Positions 9,852 to 18,918 of a DNA stretch of 26,430 nucleotides are shown here, piece by piece. Source of the DNA: Guillardia theta CCMP2712 (taxonomy: Eukaryota > Cryptophyceae > Pyrenomonadales > Geminigeraceae). Below the pieces are notes generated by a model, which saw nothing but the letters and a program-made list of their open reading frames with translations, searched no databases and was not told the DNA's origin. A program made the translations under genes and the position numbers. The stretch's first letter is position 1; each line of letters begins with the position of its first letter. Location of the stretch: contig NW_005434456.1 in the NCBI RefSeq assembly GCF_000315625.1, positions 45,137 through 71,566 on the forward strand. The letters run 5' to 3'.

Positions 9852-11765
9852 ATGCCCGCCATGCTCGCCCATCGTAAGGCTTTTCCCACCCGCCCTTTCC
9901 CTTGCTTCTCCTTCTCTTTTCTCAACTTGTCCCTGTACCGTCTCTGTTTTTATTTCTCAGCTCACGTTCTTCGGTTCCTTCTGTTTCCTGTCATGGTTGT
10001 TGCAAGTCAGTTTTGGCAGATCCACGATCATATCTCATCGTTGATCAATTCTATGCTTTCAATACTGTATTTCACATTTTTCTGTTGTGCAAGTCAGTTT
10101 ATGTTGATGATGATTACGTCTTTTTTTTTTTACGTGTTTGTATATGCCTCATGAGTAGTTTTGCTTTCATTTTCTCCTGAATCATTTCCTGATCGTTATT
10201 GCTTTGCTATTCTCGCTCACAACATTTCATTCAGAGTTGGTGGATGCTGCGATTTCTCGCGGTAAAAGTACTGTTGATAACCTCAAAAGCAAACCTGGAT
10301 ACCTCAAGTGGACTGTTGAACGTGTAGAACAGCCCGTACTGTATGTTGCCGATACAAACCTGGCCAAGGTATCGCGAAGTCTACGATTCCACTTATTTTT
10401 CTGCCCTTACGTTTTACTCTTACAGGCGGCATTGAAAGCCGGTGATCACGCTCTCACGATTGCCGACCAGACCATCGACAAAGCTATGAACACTCATGCA
10501 TACAAATCGACCCATGCCTTTGTCAAGACCACATATTCGACCAAGGTCCAGCCTGTCATCGAGAAGAGGATAGTTCCGGCCACCAATGCTGTTTCCTCTG
10601 GCATTGCTACCACCACCTCCACCATTGTCAATGCGGTAAGCCCAGAGCGTTTGCCTTGTGTCTCTCTGATCTGGTATCCACAGCCCGCCAAGACGTACGA
10701 GGCAACCATGACCTTCGCTGACCGCCAAGTAGATTACTTCCTGCCTGAGAAGGACCAACAGCTGGACAAGGACCTCAAGAAGTCCCCAGTCGGGATCACG
10801 TTGAAGGTCTCTCGTAGGACTGGTCGTAGGGTCATAGCCGTGAAGAACAGGGTCCACAAGGCTGCCTCCTGGGTGGTGGACACAGCTCGGCCCTCCAATG
10901 TGAAGCGCCAGGCCACCAAAACCTACAGCAATATCTTCTCTGCCTTGGATGGATTTGTTGACAAGTACCTTCCTGACGACGACAAGATTGTGGCAAAAGG
11001 ACCCATCGTGTTGACGAAGAAGGTCATGACTCGTGGTAAGAAACGAGGACTCGCTGCTGCACGATCAGCCATGCTCGCGGTCAAGACCTCTCCTCAAACC
11101 TTCAAGAGAATCCTTTCGGACACCGTCAAGGGTGCGAAGGTCAGTGTTCTTGGACTCCCTTCCATCTCAGAGCTCTGCCGATCTCGTCTCTCACTGACTC
11201 TCTGTTTCGCAGTTGAGGATCAGCAACACCTACATTGCCACCTGCAAGAGTGTGAACAACTTCCATCAAGCACGAATCCAACCATTGGTCGAGAGCGCTC
11301 AGACAAGGGCCTTGGCTGTTGTCAAGAGCACGGACTCTGTGCTCTTGAAATATCCCCTCACAGCCAAGATCAGGAATGTCACCGTTTCGCAATTTGAAAA
11401 GCATTTGGCTCCACTGCTCGGCAGGCTCCTCTCGTTGAACTCGGTGAGCACTGTCGTGGGACTGACGTGGAGGCTGTCTTCTCACTTCCTTCTCAGGCTC
11501 CTTCCTCTAAGGCAATTCAGCAAGAGAACAGGAAGAGTTCGGCTGATGAGTCGAAGGAGACTCCTGCTCCCGGTCAGTGTTGTTTCCCGAATCTTTATCA
11601 GCGACTGAAAGATCTTGTAGAAACTTCGTCTGCATCGGCAAAGTCGAAGAAGTCAGTGGACTCTGACAGCTCGAAGGTCAGTGCCAGCCTATCAAAGATG
11701 TAAACAATGTCTCAGACTGATCTTTTCTGCAGGAGGAAGCAGATTCCAAGGAAGATGAGGAGTGA
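9852..11765 (+). CDS. Perilipin-like lipid-droplet coat protein, seven exons, 421 residues
   Basis: Exons 9852-9873, 10235-10368, 10426-10635, 10684-11139, 11213-11443, 11497-11676 and 11733-11765 sum to 421 codons plus TGA, with introns of 361, 57, 48, 73, 53 and 56 nt. The ATG at 9852 has G at -3; the frame is open further upstream, so the start is not certain. The protein is an array of basic amphipathic helices without a transmembrane segment. Two copies of the perilipin-type motif VDxxLP appear: VDYFLPEKD (residues 138-146) and FVDKYLPDDD (213-222). The N-terminal part has helical segments typical of PAT/perilipin proteins (SKPGYLKWTVERVEQPVLYVAD; residues near 30-50). Perilipins coat lipid droplets and control lipase access; that role here is inferred. 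The C-terminus is Ser/Lys-rich and ends acidic. REF/SRPP-like droplet proteins are the alternative. Several introns are multiples of three with no stop, so intron retention would be silent to the frame. Confidence 0.8.
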
Positions 11766-12065
11766 ACACTCGGTCGTCTTCGCCGGGCCATCACATGGTC
11801 CCTGTTAATAGAGTGATTGGTCCTTGACGAATATTTTATTTTGAATGAAGACTAACTGTTGATACTCGTCGTGAGCTGGCAACCGTTGATAACTCGGATG
11901 ATAACTTCACTGCCGCTGCCAGTGCGGCGCCCCGGCAGCCGCCTTCGGAGTGACAGGCCTCTGGGGCCGGGTCGGGCGCCGATCATCATCGAGTACTGCT
12001 TTTTAACTTAACTTTGAGTAAAACATCGAGTCGAGTCGTGTGGGAGACTCAGTAGTTGCACCCCG

Positions 12066-12230
12066 GGTAACCGCCGTTACGGCCGGGCCCGGATCCTAAT
12101 CATCATGTCGGATGGCCGGCGGGTATCCAACGGTTTTTGACGGTTACAAAGACGGTTGCACGGTTCAATTCGTCCTGGGGTTTCCGCAAGACAGGACGGT
12201 TACTTTTGGCCATCGGTAAGTAACGGTCGT
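12066..12230. promoter_or_regulatory. Cluster of AACGG/CCGTT (Myb-type) motifs
   Basis: GGTAACCGCCGTTACGG at about 12067 is followed by repeated ACGGTT, including GACGGTTAC twice, and GTAACGGTC within about 160 nt. This resembles the motif set at 6796-6853. A regulatory role is inferred; the nearest downstream start is at 13003. Confidence 0.35.
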
Positions 12231-12334
12231 GCCTCTTCGGTGGTTCGGAAATGCCTGGCGGCACCTTGCATGCTTCATGGAAGCGGCAACAGAGACAGCT
12301 GAAGTTCCTCCCCTCTCTTCTCCATCATGAAGAC

Positions 12335-12620
12335 AACATCATCATTGTTACTGTTATCATCACTTTCTCCATCCTGACGACGACATCATCATCTTTCCTA
12401 TTATCATCACTTTCTCCATCATGACGACATTACGACGTCATCATAACCACCATCAACATCATCATCATAACTACCATCAACATTATCATCTCCTCCTCCT
12501 CCTCCTCCACCACCACCACCATCAACATTATCATCTCCTCCTCCACTACCACCACTACCACCATGAACATTATCATCTCCATATCATTTACATCATTTAC
12601 GTCTTCATTTACATCGTCAT
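12335..12620. repeat. CAT/CAC/CTC triplet-rich tract
   Basis: An imperfect mixture of CAT, CAC, CTC and TAC triplets. The His-rich frame through it (from 12421) looks like a by-product of the repeat. Confidence 0.85.
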
Positions 12621-13002
12621 CATCATCGTTACCGTCACGTTCACTGTCACCACAACCATTATTTCTTCTTCTTTACATTCATAGTCATGATCACTATCTC
12701 TCAATCACCACCAAGTCACTGTTGTGTGCTCGCGTTCACCTCTTATTCACTCTTTAACTCCATCATTCTTTCTCATTCGCGTACGTACCTCTTTCTCAAC
12801 CTCTCTACTCGTGCCAGCTCCCAAACATATGAGAACTTTTGTGTTGAGAGCTATTGAGATGGGATTTACGAAAGTCATTCTGTCACCTGTTGTTCGTGAC
12901 GTCATTCCATGCTGTAATCATTGATGTTTTTTGAACATCAATCTCCTTGTTCCTGCTCTGTTTGCTCTGCTATCATCCTCCTCCCTTCTCTTGTGACAAC
13001 GG

Positions 13003-13558
13003 ATGTTCCGTTACGACAGCAGCTGGACTGACTCGCAGAAGCTCGCAGGCAATCCAAGGATGCTCACGGCGTTGAAGCAGATGGCGAAGCCGCACGCTCG
13101 CGGATACTTTGGAGTAGAGGCCAAGGCTTACGGTTACTCCACCCATGTTGACCTCGACAAGCTCAAGGTAGAGGTCAAGAAGGGAGGGGGAAGGGAGGAG
13201 AGTAGGAGGCTAGAGGAGAGGGGAAGAGGAGGAGAGTAGGAGGCTAGAGGAGAGGAGAGTGTGGGGGGAGGGGAGGGGAGGGGATCAAGAGAGAACTTGA
13301 AGGAGGCGGGAGAGGAGGTGGGGCGTCGATGTGAGTCTCCTTGTCTTCAGGTCCCTTCAGCTCATCACATCTTCCACTGTGCTCGTGAGCTCAACGCCTT
13401 CAACGATGGCTGGAACACGACCGCCCCGTCGGTAAGACGTCACGTGTAGTTGGCGAGCGAGTTTGGATGTGCTGTTGGTTATGGTGTATCTTTTTGTTGA
13501 GAGTGGTTCGGCAGGACTGTACATGATGAATGTGTTGAAAATCCTTGCTAGAAGGTGA
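13003..13558 (+). CDS. Unknown basic protein of about 100 residues, three exons
   Basis: Exons 13003-13167, 13351-13431 and 13502-13558 all join in phase 0, giving 100 residues and TGA. Introns are 183 and 70 nt. The first contains GGA repeats and ends TTGTCTTCAG; the second ends in a T-rich tract and TTGTTGAG. No AG lies close upstream of the ATG, consistent with 13003 opening the gene. The protein reads MFRYDSSWTDSQKLAGNPRM at its start, has ARGYFGVEAKAYGYSTHVDL in the middle, then HHIFHCARELNAFNDGW, and ends MNVLKILARR. It is basic and rich in His and aromatics, with no membrane segment or known motif that I recognise. The second acceptor is the weakest point of the model. A further open stretch at 13578-13641 is probably untranslated. 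Confidence 0.5.
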
Positions 13559-14172
13559 GCTGTCTTCTAAACCTCAGACCGCAAAGATATCCTACAGCAC
13601 TGCTGCAGTTTATCTGGTGAATGAGTTTGGATGTACACGCTGAACTCATCCTTGCTCGTGACTTGTCACAGCACGATGAATGATGTTGATGAGAGAGGGA
13701 AGTCTACGAGAGGAAGGGAGAGAGAGAAGAGGGAGACAAGAGACAAACATGTGGGATGGTCAAGGAGGGCAGCTATGGCAGTTGATGCTTCTGACACGTT
13801 CTTACAGGATTGTTAAGATACTCCTCATGTGGAGTTTGTAGGTAGAAGGCTAACAGGGCCTTCTCATGTTTATTGTCAGCATGACATTTGAAATTTAAAT
13901 CTCATGACTAAGCTACTCCTTTCTATCCCTCATTCTCCTCCTCTCCTGTTTGCATCTGGATTGATTTGCAATTTCCAACCGCCGTCTTCTCTCCTACTCT
14001 CCCATTGTTTCCCCGTGCCCTCCTTCGTCATGTTGGCTGCTGTCCAGGTTTTCGCGCTGTTATTATGCAAGTTATCTACAGTCCCTTCTGTCGCCTCAGT
14101 TCCCTCCCATCCTCTCCTCTCCTCTTCTCTTCTGCTCTCCTCGCCTCGTCTCGCCACGTCTATCCCCTCCTC
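13559..14172. other. Convergent intergenic region
   Basis: Lies between the 3' ends of the unknown plus-strand gene and the minus-strand ankyrin gene. It is CT-rich at about 13915-14170. A 12-nt GAGTTTGGATGT occurs at about 13459 and again near 13623. No gene seen. Confidence 0.5.
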
Positions 14173-15212
14173 TCATCCTCGCAGAAGTCTTTCAGCCTGC
14201 GACAATCGTCAACTTGATTCTTCGATCCTTGCAGCGTCACCTCCCATTGGCCCATTCGATGAGCGTACTCGAGCGGCTGCCATGGCGTGACTTCAGGGTG
14301 AGGGCCAAAGAAAGGGGCGGGGGAGGAGGAGCATGAAGAGAGAGATGAGCGAGTGGAAGCGAGTGGAAGGACGCGGACCGTTCGACCGTACGAGTCGCAC
14401 AAGCTCCGATCAGCACCGAAGTCGAGGAGAACCTGGAGGAAAGAGATGCGAGAGCAAGGGGATGAGCGAGGAGCAGACGGAGGACGGAGGACGGAGGACG
14501 AGAAGGAGGAGATGCAAAAGAGGGCAGGCAAGTCTGGATCAGTCTTCAAGGAGGAGGAGGAGGAGAGAGGAGACCTTGATAGTGGGAAGCTGGCTGCTGC
14601 CTGCGGCGTAATGGAGTGGAGTGAAGCTGTTCAAGTCCTGTAGACACTGAGAGGAAGCGTTTCCCTCAGACCTCACAGACCTGACAGTTGACGGAGACGC
14701 CGGACCGGACGAGACGGTCAACGAGATGGGCCTGCTCCAGCCTCCCGTAAGGTCCTCCTGCCCCTGCCCCTGCCCCTGCCCCTGCCCCTGCCCCTGCCCC
14801 TGCCCCTGCCCCTGCCCCTGCTCAACCGTCTCCCCCATCTTATCCCAACCCCCGCTCCCCGCTTCATTGCTTCCTCTTCTTACGTCTCCTTTGGCTGCAG
14901 CTTGCATGAGTCTCGTCTCGTCTACGGGCTGCGCATCATCAGGGGATGCGGTTGACGTTTCCTCCCTCCAGTACCTGCGCACAGACCATCCTTTGAAGCC
15001 CCCGAGCCGCCGGCCTCTCAGCCTGGTAATTGGAACATCTTAATTATCTCCATTCTCCCTCCCCTCCCTCTTATTCCCTCTCCCTCTCCCTTCCTTCATC
15101 CCTGTTGCTGTCCCTCCCTCTGCCTCTCTCCTTCCCTCTTGATCTCCCTCTTTCCTCTCCCTTCTCATCTTTCCTCCTCCACCAGTCTCACCGCGAGCCA
15201 AGGAAACATCAT
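14173..15212 (-). CDS. Small ankyrin-repeat protein, eight exons, about 114 residues
   Basis: Exons 15212-15192 (start), 15022-14975, 14928-14884, 14734-14681, 14637-14575, 14432-14379, 14276-14241 and 14196-14173. Every junction is phase 0, with introns of 169, 46, 149, 43, 142, 102 and 44 nt. Ankyrin consensus is clear: ETRLMQAAAKGD, then HLVDRLVRSGVSVNCQD, SFTPLHYAAG, VLLDFGADRSLCDSYGRTPL and EYAHRMGQWEAERLLRG before TGA. This is about two and a half repeats, with the exons cutting the repeats at regular points. Ankyrin repeats mediate protein binding; no other domain is seen. The ATG at 15212 has A at -3. The acceptor-to-ATG part of that exon (15251-15213) is open, so an upstream exon could extend the protein. 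It lies on the same strand and downstream of the RING gene; a single RING-ankyrin fusion was considered, but a direct splice breaks frame. Confidence 0.85.
14758..14820. repeat. TGCCCC hexanucleotide microsatellite
   Basis: About ten perfect units inside the 149-nt ankyrin-gene intron (14735-14883). Confidence 0.97.
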
Positions 15213-15251
15213 GTTGCCTCTGCTGTCGCTCGACCGGGAGGTTGAAGAGAG

Positions 15252-15637
15252 CTGGACGTGGAGGTAAGAAGAAACGAAGGGGAACACAGGGAAGACAAGA
15301 AAAGGAGGGTAGAGGGAAGACAAGAGCAGGAGGGTAGAGGGAAAAGAGGAACAGGGAGGCAGAGTGGTACACGCACGCCTGAATCGCAAGCATGTCAGCA
15401 TCAGCTCGAATCAAGACAAGGCACAAGACCTTGATGATGTGGTGGAGACGGTTGTTCCTGCCAGTGCCAGACATGAGCCAACCCTTCCTCTTCCTCCTCT
15501 TCACTCTGCATCTCCTCCAACCCCCCGCACCTCCTCCCCCATCTGTGCCCCCCATCCCCTCCGCCTTCCTTTCTTCGCTTACCGACACCCTCGACCCTGA
15601 CACATGAGCATGAGACAGGAAAGACAGCCGAGCAACA
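15252..15637. other. Region between RING and ankyrin genes
   Basis: CT-rich and GGGA-rich sequence on opposite strands. Minus-strand exon-like pieces (for example near 15434-15461) could not be joined in phase to either neighbour. Confidence 0.4.
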
Positions 15638-15736
15638 CTAGACAACAATCTTACTTTCACTTCTCCTTGCTGTTGTTGATAATCCCAAAGTTGCTGTCGC
15701 TGTTGTTGTTGATGATGATGATGATGATGATGATGA

Positions 15737-15785
<49 letters not shown>

Positions 15786-16474
15786 GAGGAGGAGGAGGAG
15801 GAGGAGGAGGAGGAGGAGGAGGAGGAGGAGGAGGCGCAGACGTCAAATCTGCACATGGGGCACGTCGAGTGCATCTTGGAGAGGATCAGGAGGAACTTGA
15901 TGGGCGATCAGAGCACCTCAAGGAGCCACTTGTCGATGCAGGAGACGTGGAAGAAGTGACCGCAAGGAAGAGTCCTCTGAAGAGAGAAGGAGGGGGAAGG
16001 GAGGGAGGGAGGGAGGGAGAAAGCGAGCAGTAAGATGAGGCAGAAGTAGGAGAAGTACAAGAGAGCTTCTGAGCACTCAAACACTCACCACAACATCTCC
16101 TTGTGCAAGGCAACTCAAACAGATGTAACACTCTCTGAAGGATTGCTCATGAGTTGGCAACAACAAACCACAACAAGGACCTCTCACTGTCATGTTCTTC
16201 AATCTGTCAGACAACTCTCAGAGTTGCAAGACAACTGTCGCGCAATCGTCTCACCATAGATGTAGACAGCGCATCGACGATCTCCTTGCTCGCCGTCGGC
16301 TGTGGAACGCGATCAATTCCGTGCGAGGAATCAGCGGGAAGGAGGTAGGTAGTGGGGCGGGAGAGCTGGGGAAGGGGATGGAAGAGGGGGAGCAGGACGT
16401 GCAAGAGACAGAGGATCATCGTCAACAACCCTGGAAGGAACTTCAGTCTGTCCGAGGACGCGGATCGCCTCGTC
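15638..16474 (-). CDS. RING-H2 zinc-finger protein (probable E3 ubiquitin ligase) with poly-Ser/Thr tail
   Basis: Exons 16474-16430, 16299-16255, 16214-16188, 16130-16089, 15976-15917 and 15874-15638 all join in phase 0, with introns of 130, 40, 57, 112 and 42 nt. The RING is CYICLSCLAQGDVV, then RTLPCGHFFHVSCIDKWLLE, then STCPMCRFDV. All eight ligands are present (C-x2-C, C-x-H-x2-H-x2-C, C-x2-C), with the RING-H2 LPCGH and Trp-Leu features. It is preceded by PTASKEIVDALSTSM, a linker-like helix common before such RINGs. RING-H2 proteins recruit E2 enzymes; E3 activity is inferred. After CRFDVCA the exon enters triplet repeats giving ~16 Ser, ~16 Thr and ~9 Ser, then LGLSTTARRSESKIVV and a stop. 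A GTAAGA donor at 15654 could instead splice onward. The N-terminus is incomplete; open minus-strand pieces up to ~16930 may belong to it. Confidence 0.85.
15709..15834. repeat. TTG / ATG / TTG / GAG triplet tracts within RING exon
   Basis: Successive triplet runs read as Thr, Ser, Thr and Ser codons on the RING gene's strand. Other frames give poly-Pro/Gln/His. Confidence 0.95.
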
Positions 16475-17330
16475 CTGCCATGCATGTTATGACCCTGCTC
16501 GCACCATCCTGCTCATCGGACCAGCAGCTGCAGCATCCTGCCGATCCTGTCTGAGGATCCTGACGGGCTCTGAGAGGAGAGAATCTCTGTAGGAGGGATC
16601 AGCAACGAGGATGAGTTGTCATTGACAGACCATTCGTGATGAGTGACAGCGGAAACAGCAACTGCAAACGACCCATCAACCTCTCCGTGAACGCAAGCAC
16701 AAACACGCACCTGTCTCGAAGATCGAGCATGCGAATGGACTATGAGACCCCCCGGCGTGTTCTGCATGCGTCTGAGTGAGCATGTAGCGGACAAGAGGAG
16801 CTGGAGGCAGCGCACAGGAGGGCGTGTGACGACGACGATGACAGAGGCTGTTGCGCCCATGTCGAGCCTGTGAAGCGTCGATGTCACAATGGCGAACGAG
16901 ACGAATCTCTCCTCTGCACTTGACAGCATACTTCGTGCTTCGACCTTACACTGTCTACATCCCGTGCACTCCTCCTCCTCCTCCTCCTCCTCCTCCTCCT
17001 CCTCCTCGTGCTGCCATCATCTGAACCCATGCTCCGACTTTGTTGAAATTTCAGCCCCTCATCCCCCCTCAACCCCTTCCAGTCACTGGAAGCCTGCTGG
17101 AAGCCTGCTGGACTCCGGAAAGCGGCCTGCTGGAACTCGGAAGGCAGTCAGGGCAGAACAACTGACTGCCGCGTGTCGAGTAATTCGGCGATGAAATTTT
17201 AGAAAACAACCCGGTAACGCATCCAAGGTGCCTGACACATCTCTCGTCTCTTCTCTCGTCTCTTCTCTCTTCTCTTCTCTCTTCTCTTCTCTCGTCTCTT
17301 CTCTCGTCTCTTCACTTGACATCACTCAAG
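16475..17330. other. Region between RING and PITP-like genes
   Basis: It should contain the 5' exons of both divergent genes. On the minus strand, frames reading SEPVRILRQDRQDAAAAGP (about 16590-16530) and a hydrophobic GATASVIVVVTRPP (near 16850) may be RING-gene exons. On the plus strand nothing matching the expected PITP N-terminus was found, apart from a weak GNASKVP near 17217-17234. A TCC triplet run lies at 16971-17006. Confidence 0.4.
17232..17312. repeat. CTCTTCTCTCGT low-complexity repeat
   Basis: Imperfect alternation of TCTCTTC and TCTCGTC units, immediately 5' of the PITP-like exon acceptor. Confidence 0.9.
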
Positions 17331-18158
17331 GATGATCGCGCCTGAAAGCGGCAGCTGCTTGGCAGAGGAGAGTTACAACAGTTACCCGCATGTATGCTCG
17401 CATGCGCAGGGCATTCGAAGTTGCTAACTAGCTGACAGACGCTGACACAAGTCACCTTTCCTCCGTTCAGCAAGTTCAAGATCACCATCGAGACGATTCA
17501 TCGAGGCGACAGAGGCAAGGAAGCGAATGTGCACAAGCTCAGCTCGGAGCAAATGAAGAAGCTTGAAGTAGTCAACATTGATATCGCTGAGAAGCGGAAA
17601 GAGGACTCGAAGATGTACGATGGCGCTGATAACGACCCTGCAAGGTGGTGCTGGCATGGGAAGCTGTGGAATCTGATGGAGCTCAGGTTTAGGTCGCAGA
17701 GAACTGGACGAGGTCCGCTAGAAAGAGGATGGCAAGAACGAGTGGACCCTGTGATGTGCGCCTACAAACTTGTGTCGTGCGAGTTCGATTATTGGGGTTT
17801 ACAGATGATGATGATGATGATGATGATGATGGTGAAGAAGATGATGGTGAAGATGATGGTGAAGAAGAAGAAGAACAAGAACAAGAAGAAGAAGAAGAAG
17901 AAGAAGAAGAAGAACAAGAACAAGAAGAAGAAGAAGAACGAGAAGAAGAAGATTGATATTATGATGATGAAGCTGTTTCTGACGATGGAGATAACAGAGA
18001 GTTCTGCTGTGAGCCTTCCAGGCCTCGGCCCTGCTGGGAGCCCTGCAACTAGCTACGGGCTATCAGCAAGTGACGGCGGACCATTGGAACTTGGAAGGTC
18101 ACTGACTCGCCGCACCGGGCCAAATGATTATGCGATAAACATGGCAGGAAGAGGTTGA
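17331..18158 (+). CDS. PITP-like lipid-transfer domain, N-terminus missing, C-terminus replaced by repeat-encoded tail
   Basis: Exons 17331-17391, 17439-17644 and 17687-18158, with introns of 47 and 42 nt in matching phase. The sequence follows class I phosphatidylinositol transfer proteins closely: MIAPESGSCLAEESYNSYPH, KFKITIETIHRG, ANVHKLSSEQMKKLEVVNID, DPARFRSQRTGRGPLERGW and MCAYKLVSCEFDYWGLQ. These correspond to the central part of a ~270-residue PITP. The roughly 85 N-terminal residues are not seen nearby, although an acceptor (CACTCAAG, ending 17330) implies an upstream exon. Directly after WGLQ, where a C-terminal helix is expected, the frame runs into ATG/AAG repeats (about ten Met, then Lys/Asn-rich) and a further ~60 non-PITP residues to the stop at 18158. 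Lipid binding and transfer is the family role. Whether this copy works is doubtful: it could be a fragment, a pseudogene, or a gene whose last intron holds the repeats. Confidence 0.75.
17805..17955 (+). repeat. ATG/AAG triplet tract, in frame with PITP-like exon
   Basis: Begins right after the CAG of WGLQ: about ten ATG units, then GTGAAG/AAGATG, then long AAG/AAC runs. The alternative frame gives poly-Asp/Glu. Confidence 0.95.
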
Positions 18159-18395
18159 AAATGTCAAAGTGTTTATGGCACTGACAAGCTGCATTGTTTT
18201 ATTCAAAATGAACGACAATAGCACTTTACGAATCCTTCATCAACGAATCATGAGATGCCGTAATTGCAACCCCATCCCCAATCAGTCATACTAGAAGAGG
18301 GATCATTCCCTTCACGAGACAACACAGAGCTCGAGATGTCATGCATGACTCTCTTTGTTCCGATGCTTCAACTGTATCCTAGCACGAGTCTTGCG
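18159..18395. other. Probable 3' flank of PITP-like gene
   Basis: Ordinary sequence with no exon signal, leading into the minisatellite. Confidence 0.5.
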
Positions 18396-18918
18396 CTGTA
18401 CCGCACAGACTAGCATGGGTTCTACATGCCTGTACCGCACAGACTAGCATGGGTTCTACATGCCTGTACCGCACATGCTAGCATGGGGTCTACATGCCTG
18501 TACCGCACAGACTAGCATGGGGTCTACATGCCTGTACCGCACATGCTAGCATGGGGTCTACATGCCTGTACCGCACATGCTAGCATGGGGTCTACATGCC
18601 TGTACCGCACAGACTAGCATGGGGTCTACATGCCTGTACCGCACAGACTAGCATGGGGTCTACATGCCTGTACCGCACATGCTAGCATGGGGTCTACATG
18701 CCTGTACCGCACATGCTAGCATGGGTTCTACATGCCTGTACCGCACAGACTAGCATGGGGTCTACATGCCTGTACCGCACAGACTAGCATGGGGTCTACA
18801 TGCCTGTACCGCACAGACTAGCATGGGGTCTACATGCCTGTACCGCACAGACTAGCACGGGGTCTACATGCCTGTACCGCACAGACTAGCATGGGGTCTA
18901 CATGCCTCTACCGCACAG
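18396..18918. repeat. 34-bp tandem minisatellite, 15 full units plus a partial
   Basis: The unit begins CTGTACCGCACAGACTAGCA and ends TGGGGTCTACATGC. Fifteen units follow in perfect 34-nt register (18396 + 15 x 34 = 18906) with no indel, then a 13-nt partial copy with one change (CTCTACC). Two internal types alternate: A (CACAGACTAGC) and B (CACATGCTAGC), in the order A A B A B B A A B B A A A A A. Minor variants are GGGTT for GGGGT in units 1, 2 and 10, and CACGG for CATGG in unit 14. The period is not a multiple of three, so it is not a protein repeat. Confidence 0.97.

Larger units (their letters stand above)
11766..13002. other. Intergenic spacer between perilipin-like and unknown genes
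   Basis: No gene supported. It contains a GC-rich patch with self-complementary segments (about 11905-11970 and 12060-12120), the AACGG cluster, the CAT/CAC triplet tract and CT-rich sequence. I looked for rRNA and tRNA signatures in the GC-rich patch and could not support any. Confidence 0.5.

Noticed and set aside
9650-9925. 91-residue minus-strand frame upstream of the perilipin-like gene
   Set aside because: It overlaps the proposed promoter and first exon, has no splice context or family signal, and is best explained as a chance frame in C-rich DNA.
11880-12120. GC-rich patch considered as an rRNA, snRNA or tRNA fragment
   Set aside because: No conserved rRNA block, tRNA box or snRNA motif could be matched. 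Only short self-complementary segments are present.
12421-12684. His-rich plus-strand frame
   Set aside because: A direct by-product of CAT/CAC triplets, with no flanking coding signal.
13904-14290. 128-residue hydrophobic plus-strand frame
   Set aside because: It overlaps the last two ankyrin exons on the other strand. Its composition reflects CT-rich sequence.
15040-15846. Long minus-strand frame with poly-Pro/Gln/His
   Set aside because: It is out of frame with the RING exon that shares the DNA and is produced by triplet repeats. Downstream residues look like low-complexity translation.
17729-17956. Frame of poly-Asp/poly-Glu over the ATG/AAG tract
   Set aside because: It is not in frame with the PITP core upstream, and no splice was found that shifts into it.
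18396-18918. CRISPR-like array or protein repeat
   Set aside because: The units are contiguous with no unique spacers, the period of 34 is not a multiple of three, and the genome is eukaryotic.
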